64,000 bases of DNA from Chondrilla cf. caribensis (lineage: Eukaryota; Porifera; Demospongiae; Chondrillida; Chondrillidae). The DNA is taken from NCBI GenBank assembly GCA_964020155.1, contig OZ026550.1, positions 230,001 to 294,000 of the forward strand, written 5' to 3'. The position numbers were made by a program, and so were the translations under genes. Below the pieces are notes generated by a model, which made no database searches, had not been told where the DNA came from, and worked only from the letters and a program-made list of their open reading frames with translations. Shown piece by piece: positions 1-29,039 of the stretch; within the stretch, counting starts at the first letter, position 1; each line of letters opens with the position of its first letter.

Positions 1-209
1 CAAAGAGGAGGATATGTGGAGTCGGCAACCAGTGGGTAGAGTGTTAGCAGTCTGCTGTGGGTGGCTCATGGGGAGGGTGCTGCACTAGTGTGTATTACCG
101 TCACTCTATTGTGTGACATGCACGGATGTGGGTGACATGCATGGATGTGGGTGACATGCACGGATGTGGGTGTAAAAATTCAAAACTAGAACGTTCCTCG
201 ATCTGTGGT

Positions 210-16868
<16,659 letters not shown>

Positions 16869-18055
16869 TTGAGGACGATGTCTTTCAAAACAGTATGAGC
16901 AGGTCAAAGGAGATCGTGGAAACTACGACTACAGAGATTTGCTCTCAATTGCACGGAGTCCAATCGACGGCAACACGAAGCGAAAATCTACTCTCGCCGA
17001 AGCGCCAAAGTAGCCTTAACTCTGAGATTAGAAGGTTATAAAAGAACTCAAATCTTCTCCTGTTCTCCAAGTGTGGCTGAACACAAGTAGTCCTCGAGCA
17101 GACTGATCAGATCTGTCGTTCGGTAGTAACTGGGCAACCCTTTAGCTCCGGGAAGAATGCCGAGGGTCTAATTGAAGACGGGTACGTCCGGTCACATCAC
17201 CTAGCAACGCAGCTATGAATATCATTATTAGCAACCGAGGGAATCCCCTGATCGTGTTACAATGTAATAGCACCACGTGTGTTAGGAATTGTTTACACAT
17301 GAAACAGTTTAAATCCACCACGCACAGGTCCACCAGAATCACTTGACCTTCACTGACAAAATTAATGTTGATATGAACTTTGTCATAGATAGCATGTTTT
17401 ACACCTGGATCAACTCAATATGACTTCTGTAACCTTCATGGGCTGTAACATTTGAAGAGTATAATACTTAGCACTATGTAGGTGTTTTGTTGTCTATGAG
17501 ATGGGGACGAAATTGCAATGTCATCATTCAACATGCCACATATCTGTATATTCCAATTGATCCCTACATGTTCCCATATATACTTCCTAACAATTTTCAT
17601 ATATTATCAACATGAGCTGTTGACATGAGGCTGAGCAAGCAGTGAGAACGTATTCAAAATTGGTCGCTTGACTAGAATACACGTTATGAATTAAAATTGG
17701 CAGCCATTTTGTTTTGGATTCTGAATAAAATTTGATTTTCCACTCCTTGTACAGGCAAATGCATGCAGACACACTGCTATTCCTATATCAACACATTGGG
17801 AATGTTTCCAACTTCGAAATTGCTGCTAACATGTACTAATTTGGTGATCCAGAATGTAACAATTGTGTTCACTGTCCGTCATTGTGTGGTATGGGTATCC
17901 TTGGGTCTATAATTATGTATATAGACATGCTGTAACCCACACACACACGCGCGCGCATGCAGGTTCATGTGATCAATTGCAGCCATTTTGAGGTTCAAAA
18001 GAGAAACAATGTATATCATAATATAACAGTTGTGAACAGTTAAAAGAACAGTTTC
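16869..18055. other. RFX upstream region and KK1 3' flank
   Basis: About 500 bp upstream of the RFX ATG is CpG-containing, non-repetitive and probably promoter/5' UTR. It includes CACCTAGCAACG near 17,199-17,210 and TTAGCAACCG near 17,229, X-box half-site-like sequences. From 17,350 to 18,055 I see no gene. Transcript boundaries cannot be set from sequence alone. Confidence 0.5.
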
Positions 18056-20707
18056 TTACATATAAAACAGTTCAAAGTTTGGAATAAGTGAGGATTTGGG
18101 ATCTTCAGGGCTACTACATCCACCAATGACTAGAAAAGATGACAAACTGACTGTGAGAGCACAAGTGCGTAAATGTGGCCTAACACACTGTCCAACATTA
18201 GACCACTTGTGAGTGGTTGGATCATAAATGGAGACATCAGATGTCGGATTGTCCAAATTATGACCACCCACCACTATTGGGTGGTCACTGTCTGCTACTA
18301 AACCTGATGCCCAGTTTGGAGTGTTCTGTACTCGAATCCACTTTACTTCTTGTTCCTTTGTAACGGCATTGACTACCTCATTCACAGGTAGATGGTAGGC
18401 TGCACAGTTGGTCGTTGTTGTACTGTCTGCACCACTGGTGATGTACAGATACCTGCAACTAATAGAGGCTCTCATATACCACATTGGTAGTGGTAGCTTG
18501 AAGGACCTCGAGGTGATCCATTGGAAGGTGTCCATGTTGAAGATGTCAACACTGTCAAGGAGAGTCTCATCATCACTTGCTTTCCCGCCAGCCACTAGCA
18601 TGAGGTTGTTGCAGTGGACGATACACGGACGATACCTTTTTGTTGGCATTGGAGGTACTTTAGGAAACCACTGCTTCTTTTCTTCATCCCAAGTGAGTGT
18701 CGAGTTGGTGATTTCTCTAGTAGATGCATCCCGTCCTCCAATCAGAGTTAGCTGACCATTCACTAATGTTGATTCACTGTTGTAGATTGGTGAAGGTGGC
18801 AGTGTGGTCCACTCGGCTGTGATGGTGTCGTATACTTGAACCAACTGAGAACGCTCAACATCAACACAGGCACCTCCGCTAACATATATCTTTCCTCCAA
18901 TCACTACGGCTGTAGCACAAAATGTTGGTATGGGAAGAGGAGGCAGTTGGATGGACTGTAACTTGTTACCCTTCAAGAATACATCACTCAGGAGCACCTA
19001 CAGTAGAAGACAAGCGAGAGGATTGGTTATTGCAATGAGACTGACAGAACCAATTTGAAAGGAAGGTGTATACTCACGTGTGTGTGTGTGTGTGTGCACT
19101 GTAGGTTTGTCTGTCATGTAACAGTATTTTGAGAGGACAGATTTTATGCATGAGAGTTGATACCATTGACCTATGTACATATCATGTATCATGTCAGCTG
19201 TATGTGCGGCATGTACTACATTGACACAGGTACACACTCAACATTGTATACGTGTACATGTATGCAATACATTAGTGTATAGGATGGAGTATACCGTATA
19301 GCGGGAAACTTTGGCGAGCATTAAATTTGGCGAATCAGTCCCCGGAACAAATTGGTGAGTTTTAAATTTGGCGGCATGACAAATTCCAGGATCGTCAGAT
19401 TATGTCAGAATAAAATATGGCGGATTTTAAATTTGGCGATTTTCCGTAAAATCACCAATTCGCCAAAGTTTCCCGCTATACGGTAGTCACTTTCAGGGAA
19501 ATAAGGCATATTTGTTGTAATCACTGACTGGTTGGTTGTTACACATTTCCAATTCACATGCAAAAGAGTTTATAAACCAAGATTGGCTTGTCTATATGTG
19601 GACTGACAGTGTTGAAGGAACTAATGGAACTGTCACAAGTATTGTGACACACTTGGAGTGTTAGACTGCAATATTAGAACACTCACTCAACGTATGTGCA
19701 TGGTCTACACAGGATCGAAGGAGATGTACACTGAAGATATTCATATATTAGTTTATGTGGAGCATGTAGTGTGCAATATATAGAGAAATATATCCAAGTA
19801 TCTCACTCACCTTTGGCTCATTCTTGCTAACCTCTGACAACAACTTTTGATTGGCAAGTTGAAGTAGTTGGAAATGTACTTCTTCAATGGTCGGCCTCTC
19901 TTTTGGATCATCTTTCAGACAATTACAGATTAGTGCTTTTAGGGGATGGTCGTCTGGTACTTTAGAGAGATCCTTTGCTCTGCGATCTACTTCTGATACA
20001 ACACCGATTCCAAACATCGAACAAGAAGGAGGTTCTTGGGTTGCTACCTCCAGCATCACCACACCCAGGGAGAACACGTCACCTTTGTCAGTAAAGCGAG
20101 TCTCCTTGTCGCGTAGGGCCTCCGGTGGCATGTACAGTACAGTGCCAGGTTGGGTGGTGGTCAAATACTGGATGTCTGAGGGACGGAATTTAGCCTGACC
20201 AAAGTCACCAATTTTAGAGGCTCTTCCATCTTTGTCCAGGAGAATATTGCTTGGTTTCAAATCACGGTGGAGAATTTGAGGACTGTGATGGTGTAAGTAT
20301 CTTAGCCCGGAAGCGATTTGTTGGCATATATCGACCTGCTTCTCCTTTAAGAGATTTCCTCTGTTGTCTTTGAGGAACGTCTCCAACGTCTGGTCCATCA
20401 ACTCCATCACCAGCAATACACCGCCTTCTTGTGTCTCGTCATTGAATACACCGATAAACTCCACGATATGAGGGTCTTCAGCTGCTCTCAGAATGTCGCA
20501 TTCTCTTCGAAAGTCTTCCAACAGTTTCTCCAAATCTTGTGCGTTTTGTCTGGCGCTCTCGACAAGAATGTCGTGGATTTTCTTCACAGCGACTGGTCTA
20601 CCGTTATATGTTCCTCTGTAGACTCCTCCGTAACTTCCTCTCCCCAGATTGTCGCTAACTTTTAGTCCTTCTGCTCGAGATAAAATCCTGGAATATACCC
20701 CTCCCAT
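18056..20707 (-). CDS. KK1: myristoylated TKL-like kinase with kelch domain
   Basis: Two coding exons: 19811-20707 (kinase) and 18056-18997 (kelch). The AAG/GTGAGT donor and TGTAG/GTG acceptor are both phase 0, giving 612 aa. The N-terminus MGGVYS fits an N-myristoylation signal. A methionine further upstream is also in frame, but the paralogs all begin at MG. The kinase is complete: LGRGSYGGVY loop, VAVKK lysine, HRDLKPSN catalytic loop, DFG and PPEAL. That pattern is Ser/Thr, TKL/RIPK-like. The second exon carries about six kelch blades (GGKIYVSGG, GQLTLIGG, LMLVAGG, LYITSG, HPIVVGG, FLVIGG), which should fold as a beta-propeller for protein binding. Inferred role: membrane-tethered signalling kinase with a propeller partner-binding module. 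Pathway unknown. Confidence 0.85.
19292..19485. mobile_element. MITE-like element in the KK1 intron
   Basis: Left end TACCGTATAGCGGGAAACTT is matched by the inverted right end AAGTTTCCCGCTATACGGTA. Inverted repeats are about 25 bp with TA at both outer edges. The 194-bp element has repeated TTAAATTTGGCG motifs inside and no coding capacity. It is absent from the equivalent introns of KK2, KK3 and KK4. Confidence 0.85.
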
Positions 20708-20767
20708 TTTATTCGACTGCGCTGGACAACGGGGATACGCCCTAGTTGATAAGGTGTGCAACGAGTA

Positions 20768-20816
20768 GCACGTGATCATGATCACGTGATCAATTTAACA
20801 GCTAAGATTACGTCAC
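20768..20816. promoter_or_regulatory. Promoter sites upstream of KK1: two E-boxes and a CRE-like site
   Basis: CACGTG occurs at 20769-20774 and 20783-20788 inside the palindrome GATCACGTGATC, with TTACGTCA (ATF/CREB-like) at 20808-20815. All are 60-110 bp upstream of the KK1 ATG. Equivalent sites recur upstream of KK2, KK4 and K-ROC. Confidence 0.45.
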
Positions 20817-20920
20817 GATCATTATACACAAACTATAACATCAGTATCAGAAATCATATTTTATCTATAATTATATAATATATACTGTATTATCATTACA
20901 CATCACAGAAGACAGTAGAG

Positions 20921-21094
20921 TCACTGAGGAGACTCAAACAAGTCCACTTCTGAGGGCTTCTTCATCCACTGTCCAAATCCTTTGTCTTGGAGTTCTGCAA
21001 ACAGCTTCTTCTTGGAGACAATGTACTCCTCTGAAGATTCCTTAGCATTCTTGTACACTGTGTGGTCCATCAAGTCCTCACATTTGGATAACAT
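20921..21094 (-). pseudogene. Terminal-exon fragment, copy 1 (58 codons, open)
   Basis: Open minus-strand frame containing DLMDHTVYKNAKESSEEY, KKLFAELQDKGFGQWMKK and a C-terminal EVDLFES, then stop. Two other copies lie at 35,691-36,095 (with an in-frame stop) and 61,163-61,298 (truncated). Lys/Glu-rich, family not recognised. It looks like the last exon of a gene whose other exons are not attached here. It could still be expressed as a small protein. Confidence 0.5.
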
Positions 21095-21179
21095 CTATCC
21101 TCGCATCTAGATGACATACAAATGGAAGGAGTTATATAATACAGGTCACAAGTAGAATTGTTAGGTTGTGGTATAATAT

Positions 21180-23170
21180 CTACAATACAGAATAGTACGT
21201 GGTTACAGCTATTTTAAACTACACCCACACAATACAATAAATGTACAGAACATGCACTATTAGTTCCAGTACATAAGGTGTGCTGTACATGTCCATGTGT
21301 GTGCAGTGAGTGGATAGTCTATTTCAGTAGTACTTACTCTCCACCGCCTAGTGTTGTCTATGGGATGGAGAGGATACTTCAATGTACAGATATAATGTAC
21401 GTACTTGTACACCAATATGTGTCATTCTAGTACATCATCTATACTGTATATGTGTGTGGTTCTAGTACATCACCTTTACTGTACATGTGTGTGGTTCTAG
21501 TATGTCACCTGTACTGTACGTGTATGTGGTTCTAGTACGTCACCTGTACTGTACATGTGTGTTGTTCTCGTACGTCACCTGTACTGTACATGTGTGTTGT
21601 TCCAGTACGTTGCCTCTACTGTACATGTGTGTGGTTCTAGTATGTCACCTGTACTGTACATGTGTGTGGTTCTAGTATGTCACCTGTACTGTACACGTGT
21701 GTGGTTCTAGTACGTCACCTGTACTGTACATGTGTGTGGTTATAGTACATCACCTGTACTGTACATGTTGACAATAAGTGTACATGCATCATGTGACAGT
21801 TGATGATGTAAGGGGAGTACAGACAACACAGACATGTACTATTCTGGATGTACACACTATGTACGCATACACAGGGGTACTAGTGGGGGACCAATAATTG
21901 GATGAATATCGGTATTGCACGGTATCGACATCACAGTATTGATGTGATATCGCTATCAGTCAAGCTTGACCTTTCATTGACTGGTGGGAGGTCTGGTGAG
22001 GGATTCTATCAACATTGGACACATCTGGTAGAGTTCCAGAGTAGAGTTGGATATGACTGGAATGGACATAACCACACATCACTACTTGGAACTGTGTTGA
22101 TGACCACTAACAAGTCACTGAGCAGTAGAAGGCTAATATCAGATCGCTAGGCAGTATTGACCATCAGCTGTCAGTATCGGTGACGATATTAGAGTATGGA
22201 TGTGTTATTGCTATCGGTATTAGAACGACCTTTCTTTGATGGCTGGTGAGTCTAGTGACTACACACTGACTATTAGCCCTGTCCACATCTGGTGGAGTAC
22301 TGGGGTTGTTATATCCAGACCCAAGTGTGTTACTATGCGGAACTGTGTTGGATGTACTGTATAGGAGTGTGGCTGGGAAATGACCCCTTATTGTGGTCCA
22401 CATGGTTGAGGGGAGGTAGTCTAGTGATCAGAAGGAAACATGGAAGTCGGACCGACTGGACAAAAACACATGTCAAACACAATAACTGGGAATGGGACTT
22501 GGCTGTCCTAACACTGCTCACTCTAAAACGTCCTATTGCTTACAGGATGTTACAACACCAATGTCCCCTCTCACAACACATGGATCATGGGACCAAACTG
22601 ACCTTACCACACGTGTAACAACAACGTGTATTGAGAGATCTCCTCGTACACTCACTTTGAGGACAATACAACATTTCAAAGCATTTTAGATTATTGCGAC
22701 GGACATCGTCTATGGTGACACGTTCTCTCTTCCTTGAGGTTCGAAACGTTCAAGAGCAGTGACGGGATCCCGTACCTCGAGTATCGTCGTGGAGTGACAC
22801 ACTCTCGACCAGTTGAAGGAACATTCACCCCGGTGTGTCCACAAGATCCTCCGAGCTCTTCCTCGTACGCGTGTGTTCCTGCATGGACTCTCGATCTTCG
22901 AATAGTTGGCGTTTTACCTCAAAATTATAACTCACAAAAGTACGTGGATCAGTTGGAGACACCTTCGTCCAATGATCGTGATCGACGGTGTACAATACAC
23001 GTCCCAATTCGAAGGTAGACACACAACGTACAGTGTATAGTGCTCGTGGGACGAAAGATCAAGTCCAAGCTCAGGATGGGGTGCACGTGATCAATGGAAG
23101 CCATGTTGAGGTCCAAGGAAACTATGAATATCATTATTAACACACTCATGTACAAATTCAAAAGAACAAG
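21180..23170. repeat. Segmental duplication block, copy 1 (matches 27,105-29,035 and 48,309-49,388)
   Basis: The 3' flank of KK2 matches that of KK3 over about 2 kb and that of KK5 over about 1.1 kb, with small indels. A CpG-richer core at 22,690-23,022 has a 94-codon plus-strand frame (ends CTIHVPIRR) and an overlapping minus-strand frame. Core copies are at 28,548-28,883 and 48,903-49,235. Most of the few differences between copies change amino acids on either strand, so I do not call a gene. Confidence 0.8.
21440..21770. repeat. 35-bp minisatellite (copy 1)
   Basis: Units containing GTGGTTCTAGTACATCACCT plus CTGTACTGTACATGT. The same array type recurs at 27,340-27,620 and 63,270-63,920 in the duplicated flank. 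The unit contains the palindromic TGTACA. Confidence 0.92.
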
Positions 23171-23173
23171 TGT

Positions 23174-24196
23174 TTACACATAAAACAGTTCAAAGTTTGG
23201 AATAAGTGATGACTGAGGGTCCATAGGATTAGTACAACCACCAATGACTACAAAAGATGATGAACTAACTGCAATAGCACAAGCTCGTAAATGAGGCCTA
23301 ACACACTGTCCAACATTTGACCACTTGTCAGTGGTTGGATCGTAAATGGAGACATCAGATGTTGGCTTGCCTGATTCATCTAATCCGCCCACCGCTATTG
23401 GGTGGTCACTGTCTGCTACTAAACCTGATACATAGTTTGGAGTGTCCTGTACTTGAATCCACTTTACTTCTTGTTCCTTGGTAACGGCATTGACTACCTC
23501 CTCCACAGGTAATTTGTAGGCTTTTCTGGTGCCTGTTGTTGTACTGTGTGCACCACTGGTGATGTACAGATACCTGCAACTAATAGAGGCTCTCATGAAG
23601 TACATTGGTAGTGGTAGCTTGAAGGAGTTTGAGGTGATCCATTGGAAGGTGTCCATGTTGAAGACGTCGACACTGTCAAGGAGAGTCTTCTTATCACTTG
23701 TCATCCCGCCAGCCACTAGCATGAGGTTGTTGCAGTGGATGATACACGGACGAAGTCTTTTTGTTGGCATTGGAGGTACTTTAGGAAACCACTTCTTCTT
23801 TTCTTCATCCCAAGTGATTGTTGAGTTGGTGTTTTCTCTAGTGGATGCATCTCGTCCTCCAATCAGAGTTAGCTGACCGTTCACTAATGTTGATTCACTG
23901 TTGTAGATTGGTGAAGGTGGCAGTGTGGTCCACTCGGCTGTGATGGTGTCGTATACTTGGACCAACTGAGCACGCTCAACATCAACACAGAGACCTCCGC
24001 TAACATATATCTTTCCTCCAATCACTACGGCTGTAGCATGAAGTGTTGATATGGGAAGAGGAGGCAGTTGGATGGACTGTAACTTGTTACCTTTTAAGAG
24101 TACATCACTTCGGAACACCTACAGTAGAAGACAAGTGAGAGGATTGGTTATTGCAATGAGACTGACAGAACCAAAGAAGGTACTCACATGTGTGTG

Positions 24197-24263
<67 letters not shown>

Positions 24264-26231
24264 GTGTGTATGCACTGTACATGTTTGTCTGTCATGTAAC
24301 AGGTATATTTGAGGGGATAGATTTTCACCACCATATATTCATGTACAAGAGTTGATACCATTGACCCATGTACATCAACCTACCACACATATCATGTATC
24401 ATGTCTGCTGTATACCCTCAGCATGTACTACATTGACACAGGTACACACTTAACATTGGACACAAAGTTTTAGTGTGTTATGTTACATATGCAACATGCA
24501 AACAATGAGCTATAAATGAGCTGTAAACTGTACTACCATCACAGAGATGAGAGGTGGAGTTATTAAGAGAGAGATTTGGACCTCTCAGAAACACATTCTT
24601 GTAAGCCCTCACACCTCAATATTGGTACAAGAATGACACAGTGACTATTATTATAGCTAGGGTTCAATAGACTCAATTGAGGATAAAGCATTACAACAAG
24701 TGTACATATGTACATTAGTGTGGTGTTGAGTAGTCAGACGTGCAGGGACATCGGATGCCATTTTGTTGTCAATTCCAAGCTGTTTTGAGGATATGACCTT
24801 TTTGATATATTACATCACCATAAAATGGCTGACAACAGTTCACTGATGTTTAGTTTGAAGTCTGAAGAAGTGGTTTCAACAAGACAACTCCATATCACTG
24901 GTTTTCATCACAATGGTCTTGTTTCAACCAATGCATGGTGCAGCCATACAAGCTGCACCTATTCCCACAGCACTGATATGTACAGTATGTACATTAGCAT
25001 ATGGTATGGAGTAGTCACTTTCAACTGGGAATAAGGACTGTTTGCTATCATTTCATATTTACAGACGTCTCATCTCAGTTTGCCTTGTCCACTTGTGGAC
25101 TGACAGTGTTGAAGGATTGTGGAACTGACACAAGTATTGTGACACACTTGATGTATTGGAATGCAATATTAGAACACTCGCTCAACTCATGTGCATGGTC
25201 TACACAGGATCGAAGGAGATGTACTAAAATAGACCAGCTATAGGATATACACTAGTAGTATCTACCTGTGTGGTGCATTAACACAACAGATATTCAACTC
25301 AATCCACCTGTGAAGTGGAGACTACAAAGACACATTTGATTATCTCACTCACCTTTTGTTCATTCTTCTTCACTTTTGTGTACAATTTCTGATTGACAAT
25401 TTTAAGTAGCTCCAAATGTACTTCTTCAATGGTCGGCCTCTCCTTTGGGTCGTCCTTCAGACAAGCTTTGATCAGTGCTTTAAGAGGATGGTCTTCTGGT
25501 ACTTTAGAGAGATCATTTGCTCTTCGATCTACTTCTGGTACCCTGCCAATCCCTTCCAGCCAACAAGAAGGAGGTTCTTGGGTTGCTACCTCCAGCATCA
25601 CCACGCCCAGGGAGAACACGTCACCTTTGCGATCAAATCGAGGGTGATCATCGCGCAGACACTCCGGAGGCATGAACGGTAGAGTACCAGGTTGTTGGGT
25701 GCTTAGGTGGCTTTTGTCTGAGGGACGGAATTTAGCTTGACCAAAGTCTCCAATTTTAGCAATTCTTCCACCTTTGTCAAGGAGAATATTGCTTGGTTTC
25801 AAATCACGGTGGAGAATCTGAGGATCCTGATGGTGTAAGTATCTTAGCCCGGAAGCGACTTGTTGGCATATATCGACCTGCTTCTCCTTTGAGAGATTTC
25901 CTCTGTTGTCTTTGAGGAACGTCTCCAACGTCTGGTCCATCAACTCCATCACCAGCAATATACCGCCTTCTTGTATCTCGTCATCAAACACTCCATGGAA
26001 GGTCACGATGTGTGGATGTTTGGCTGTCGCCAGCATCTTACATTCTCGTGCAAAATCGCCAAAAATCTTTCGTACTTTCTCCTCGTCATGTTGTGCCTTT
26101 CCAATAGTGGACTTGTGGATTCTCTTGACCGCTACGGGTTGCGAGTTCAACGTTCCTCTGTAGACCATCCCGTACGCTCCCTGGGCGATAGGTTTCTTCT
26201 CTATCTTGAACTTCGAAGATCGAGCGCCCAT
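23174..26231 (-). CDS. KK2: myristoylated TKL-like kinase with kelch domain
   Basis: Exons 25353-26231 and 23174-24118, phase 0 junction, 607 aa. Starts MGARSS (G2, S6, myristoylation-type). The kinase has IAQGAYGMVY, VAVKR, HRDLKPSN, DFG and MPPECL, so all catalytic residues are present. Its N-lobe (KSTIGKAQHDEEK, TFHGVF) matches K-ROC better than KK1 or KK4, so it belongs to a second kinase subtype. The kelch exon is close to the KK1, KK3 and KK5 exons. The subtype difference in the kinase with near-identical kelch exons suggests exon exchange or gene conversion within the array. Confidence 0.85.
24187..24262. repeat. (GT)n microsatellite in the KK2 intron
   Basis: About 75 bp of GT. KK3, KK4 and KK5 have only a short GT run at the equivalent place, so the tract expanded after the duplications. 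Confidence 0.95.
24780..25250. repeat. Conserved intron segment of the kinase-kelch genes
   Basis: This part of the KK2 intron is repeated at 30,600-30,860 (with deletions), 34,070-34,530, 44,240-44,540 and 50,950-51,380. A plus-strand frame of 69 codons (MADNSSLMF...) is shared by most copies, but runs antisense to the intron and is lost in KK3. I treat it as intronic. Its presence in K-ROC links that gene to the array. Confidence 0.8.
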
Positions 26232-26356
26232 TTTAACCGTACAGATATAACCTTGCTGTCTCAGGAATAGTTAGTCGAAACGTTTTCACGAAGTCTATCT
26301 CTCACTGTACAAGAACTCGCGACTCAGCAGTAAATTCATGGGCGTGATCCATCTAT

Positions 26357-26409
26357 CACGTGTTATGGACATCATATTACGTCATAGTACCACATGACTT
26401 ATTACGTCA
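26357..26409. promoter_or_regulatory. Promoter sites upstream of KK2
   Basis: CACGTG at 26357-26362 and two ATF/CREB-like TTACGTCA sites at 26377-26384 and 26402-26409, 126-178 bp upstream of the KK2 ATG. The two TTACGTCA sites are kept upstream of K-ROC. Confidence 0.45.
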
Positions 26410-26429
26410 TTGTGCTCCTCCACTCACTG

Positions 26430-27130
26430 GGTGTGCTGCAGGTCAGATCAACACATGTACCTGATATGTGACTGTGTAGTTCTGGGTTCCATGGTCATGT
26501 ACTGACTGCTGGACAACTTCCCCACAGACAACAGAACCCAGTTGGTGACCAGTGATGGAGGTGTGTACCAAGACCAACGCAGCATCAATATAGTTCATAC
26601 ATGGAGGTAGGTCCTCTAACCAGAGGTGGAGGGTATGAACCAACAACCTTTGGATGACATGCTGTGTGTTGGATTATGAACATTGTCAGTTGATAGTATG
26701 TAGTGTGTCTCAGATTGTGGGCAGACTACATATAAAAGACGTCGGATTATCGAGGTTATAATGAGAGCTCCTTTGAAGTGAGTACATAATAATATCAATA
26801 AAAGTGACAATACACCGGCTGTACACACACTAGTGAGTAGTCAACAGCACACACTGAAACCCAGAGGGTGGGGACACCACTCCACCCACACAACATCATT
26901 GCTGGCAGGAGATCTTGTTGTTCCGTTGTCATTGTTGGACAGTGGGCGTGTCCCACAGGGACCACCTCCCTCTCACTCTCGTCACCTTCACCCCGTGAGA
27001 ACTGTGCTCCATCACCACAAGGGGTGGTGCTTATGTAGAGGTGAAGTTGAATCTGGAACTGGAATGGGATAAAATACACCTTTGCAATACACTGCTTGTT
27101 TAGAATAGTACGTGGTTCCAGCTATTTTAA
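26430..27130 (-). pseudogene. Duplicated exon-like block, copy 1, frame broken
   Basis: Matches 45,655-46,400; the end also matches 63,000-63,130. The minus strand encodes exon-like stretches (YVVCPQSETH, GHQLGSVVCGEVVQQSVHDH; PFQFQIQLHLYIST). Copy 2 keeps one 128-codon frame, but here a one-base deletion near 26,620 splits it. Family not recognised. A plus-strand TATAAAAG at 26,731 followed by ATG and a GTGAGT donor is also conserved, so the coding strand is uncertain. Confidence 0.4.
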
Positions 27131-29035
27131 ACTACACCCACACAATACAATAAATGTACAGAACATGCACTATTAGTTCCAGTACATAAGGTGTGCTGTA
27201 CACGTCCATGTGTGTGCAGTGAGTGGATAGTCTACTTCAGTAGTACTTACTGTCTACCTCCTAGTGTTGTCTATGGGATGGAGACATACTTCAATGTACA
27301 GATATAATGTAGGTACTTGTACACCAAGTACATGTGTGTCCTTCTAGTACTTCACCTGTACTGTACATGTGTGTGGTATGGATATAATGTACGTACTTAT
27401 AACTTATGATATAACATAAGTACTTGTACACCAATACACATGGGTGTGGTTCTAGTACGTCACCTGTACTGTACCTGTGTGTGGTTCTAGTACGTCATCC
27501 TGTACTGTATGTGTGTGTGGTTCTAGTATGTCACCTGTACTGTACACGTGTGTGGTTCTAGTACGTCACCTGTACTGTACATGTGTGTGGTTCTAGTACA
27601 TCACCTGTACTGTACATGTTGACAATAAGTGTACATGCATCATGTGACAGTTGATGATGTGAGGGGAGTATATACAGACAACACAGACATGTAATATTCT
27701 GTATGTACACACTATGTACTCATACACAGGGGTACTAGTGGGGGAACAATAATGGGATGAATATCGCTATTGGACGGTATCAACATCACAGTATCGATGT
27801 GATATCACTATCAGTATCAAGCTTGACCTTTCCTTGACTGGTGGGAGGTCTGGTGAGGGACTCTATCAACATTGGACACATCTGGTAGAGTTCCAGAGTT
27901 GAGTTGGATATGACTGGAATGGACATAACCACACATCACTACTTGGAACTGTGTTGATGACCACTAACAAGTCACTGAGCAGTAGAAGGCTAATATCAGA
28001 TCGCTAGGCAGTAGTGACCATTAGCTGTCAGTATCGCTGACGATATTATAGAGTATCGATGTGTTATTGCTATCGGTATTAGAACGACCTTTCTTTGATG
28101 GCTGGTGAGTCTGGTGACTAACACGGACTATTAGCCCTGTCCACATCTGGTGGAGTAATGGGGTTGTTATATCCAGACCCAAGTGTGTTACTATGCAGAA
28201 CTGTGTTGGATGTACTGTATAGGAGTGTGGCTGGGAAATGACCCCTTATTGTGGTCCACATGGTTGAGGGGAGGTAGTCTAGTGATCAGAAGGAAAAATG
28301 GAAGTCGGACCGACTGGACAAAAACACATGTGAAATACAAGAACTGGGAATGGGACTTGGTTGCCCTAACACTGCTCACTCTAAAACGTCCTATTGCTTA
28401 CAGGATGTTACAACACCAATGTCCCCTCTCACAACACATGGATCATGGGACCAAACTGACAATACCACACGTGTAACAACAACGTGTATTGAGAGATCTC
28501 CTCGTACACTCACTTTGAGGACAATACAACTTTTCAAAGCATTTTAGATTATTGCGACGGACATCGTCAATGGTGACACGTCCTCTCTTCCTTGAGGTTC
28601 GAAACGTTCAAGAGCAGTGACGGGATCCCGTACCTCGAGTATCGTCGTGGAGTGACACACTCTCGACCAGTTGAGGGAACATGCACCCCGGTATGTCCAC
28701 AAGATCCTCCGAGCTCTTCCTCGTACGCGTGTGTTCCTGCATGGACTCTCGATCTTCGAATAGTTGGCGTTTTACCTCAAAATTACAACTCACAAAAGTA
28801 CTACGTGGATCAGTTGGAGACACCTTCGTCCAATGATCGTGATCGACGGTGTACAATACACGTCCTAATTCGAAGGTAGACACACAACGTACAGTGTATA
28901 TTGCTCGTGGGACGAAAGATCAAGTCCAAGCTCAGTATGTATGGGGTGCACGTGATCAATAGAAGCCATTTTTTAGGTCAAAGAAAACTATGAATATCAT
29001 TATTAACACACTCCTGTACAAGTTCAAAAGAACAA
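27105..29035. repeat. Segmental duplication block, copy 2
   Basis: Partner of 21,180-23,170. The core at 28,548-28,883 has a 3-base in-frame insertion (ACT, near 28,800) relative to the other two copies. No gene called. Confidence 0.8.
27340..27620. repeat. 35-bp minisatellite (copy 2)
   Basis: Same unit as at 21,440-21,770, with fewer and more irregular copies, including an inserted ATATAATGTACGTACTTATA stretch. Confidence 0.88.
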
Positions 29036-29039
29036 GTGT

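Noticed and set aside
18408..18755. Plus-strand frames of about 115 codons opposite each kelch exon (also at 23,529, 32,869, 49,690)
   Set aside because: Antisense shadows of conserved kelch exons. Their conservation follows the sense strand.
19748..19810. Extension of the kinase frames past the GTGAGT donor
   Set aside because: The reading frame enters the intron. All paralogs have a strong donor at the same place and the kelch acceptor is in phase.
19887..20198. Plus-strand frames of about 103 codons opposite each kinase exon
   Set aside because: Antisense shadows of the kinase exons.
24825..25034. MADNSSLMF... frame of 69 codons conserved in several introns
   Set aside because: Lies antisense in the kinase-kelch intron, is lost in KK3, and has no recognisable domain. 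Conservation is explained by recent duplication.
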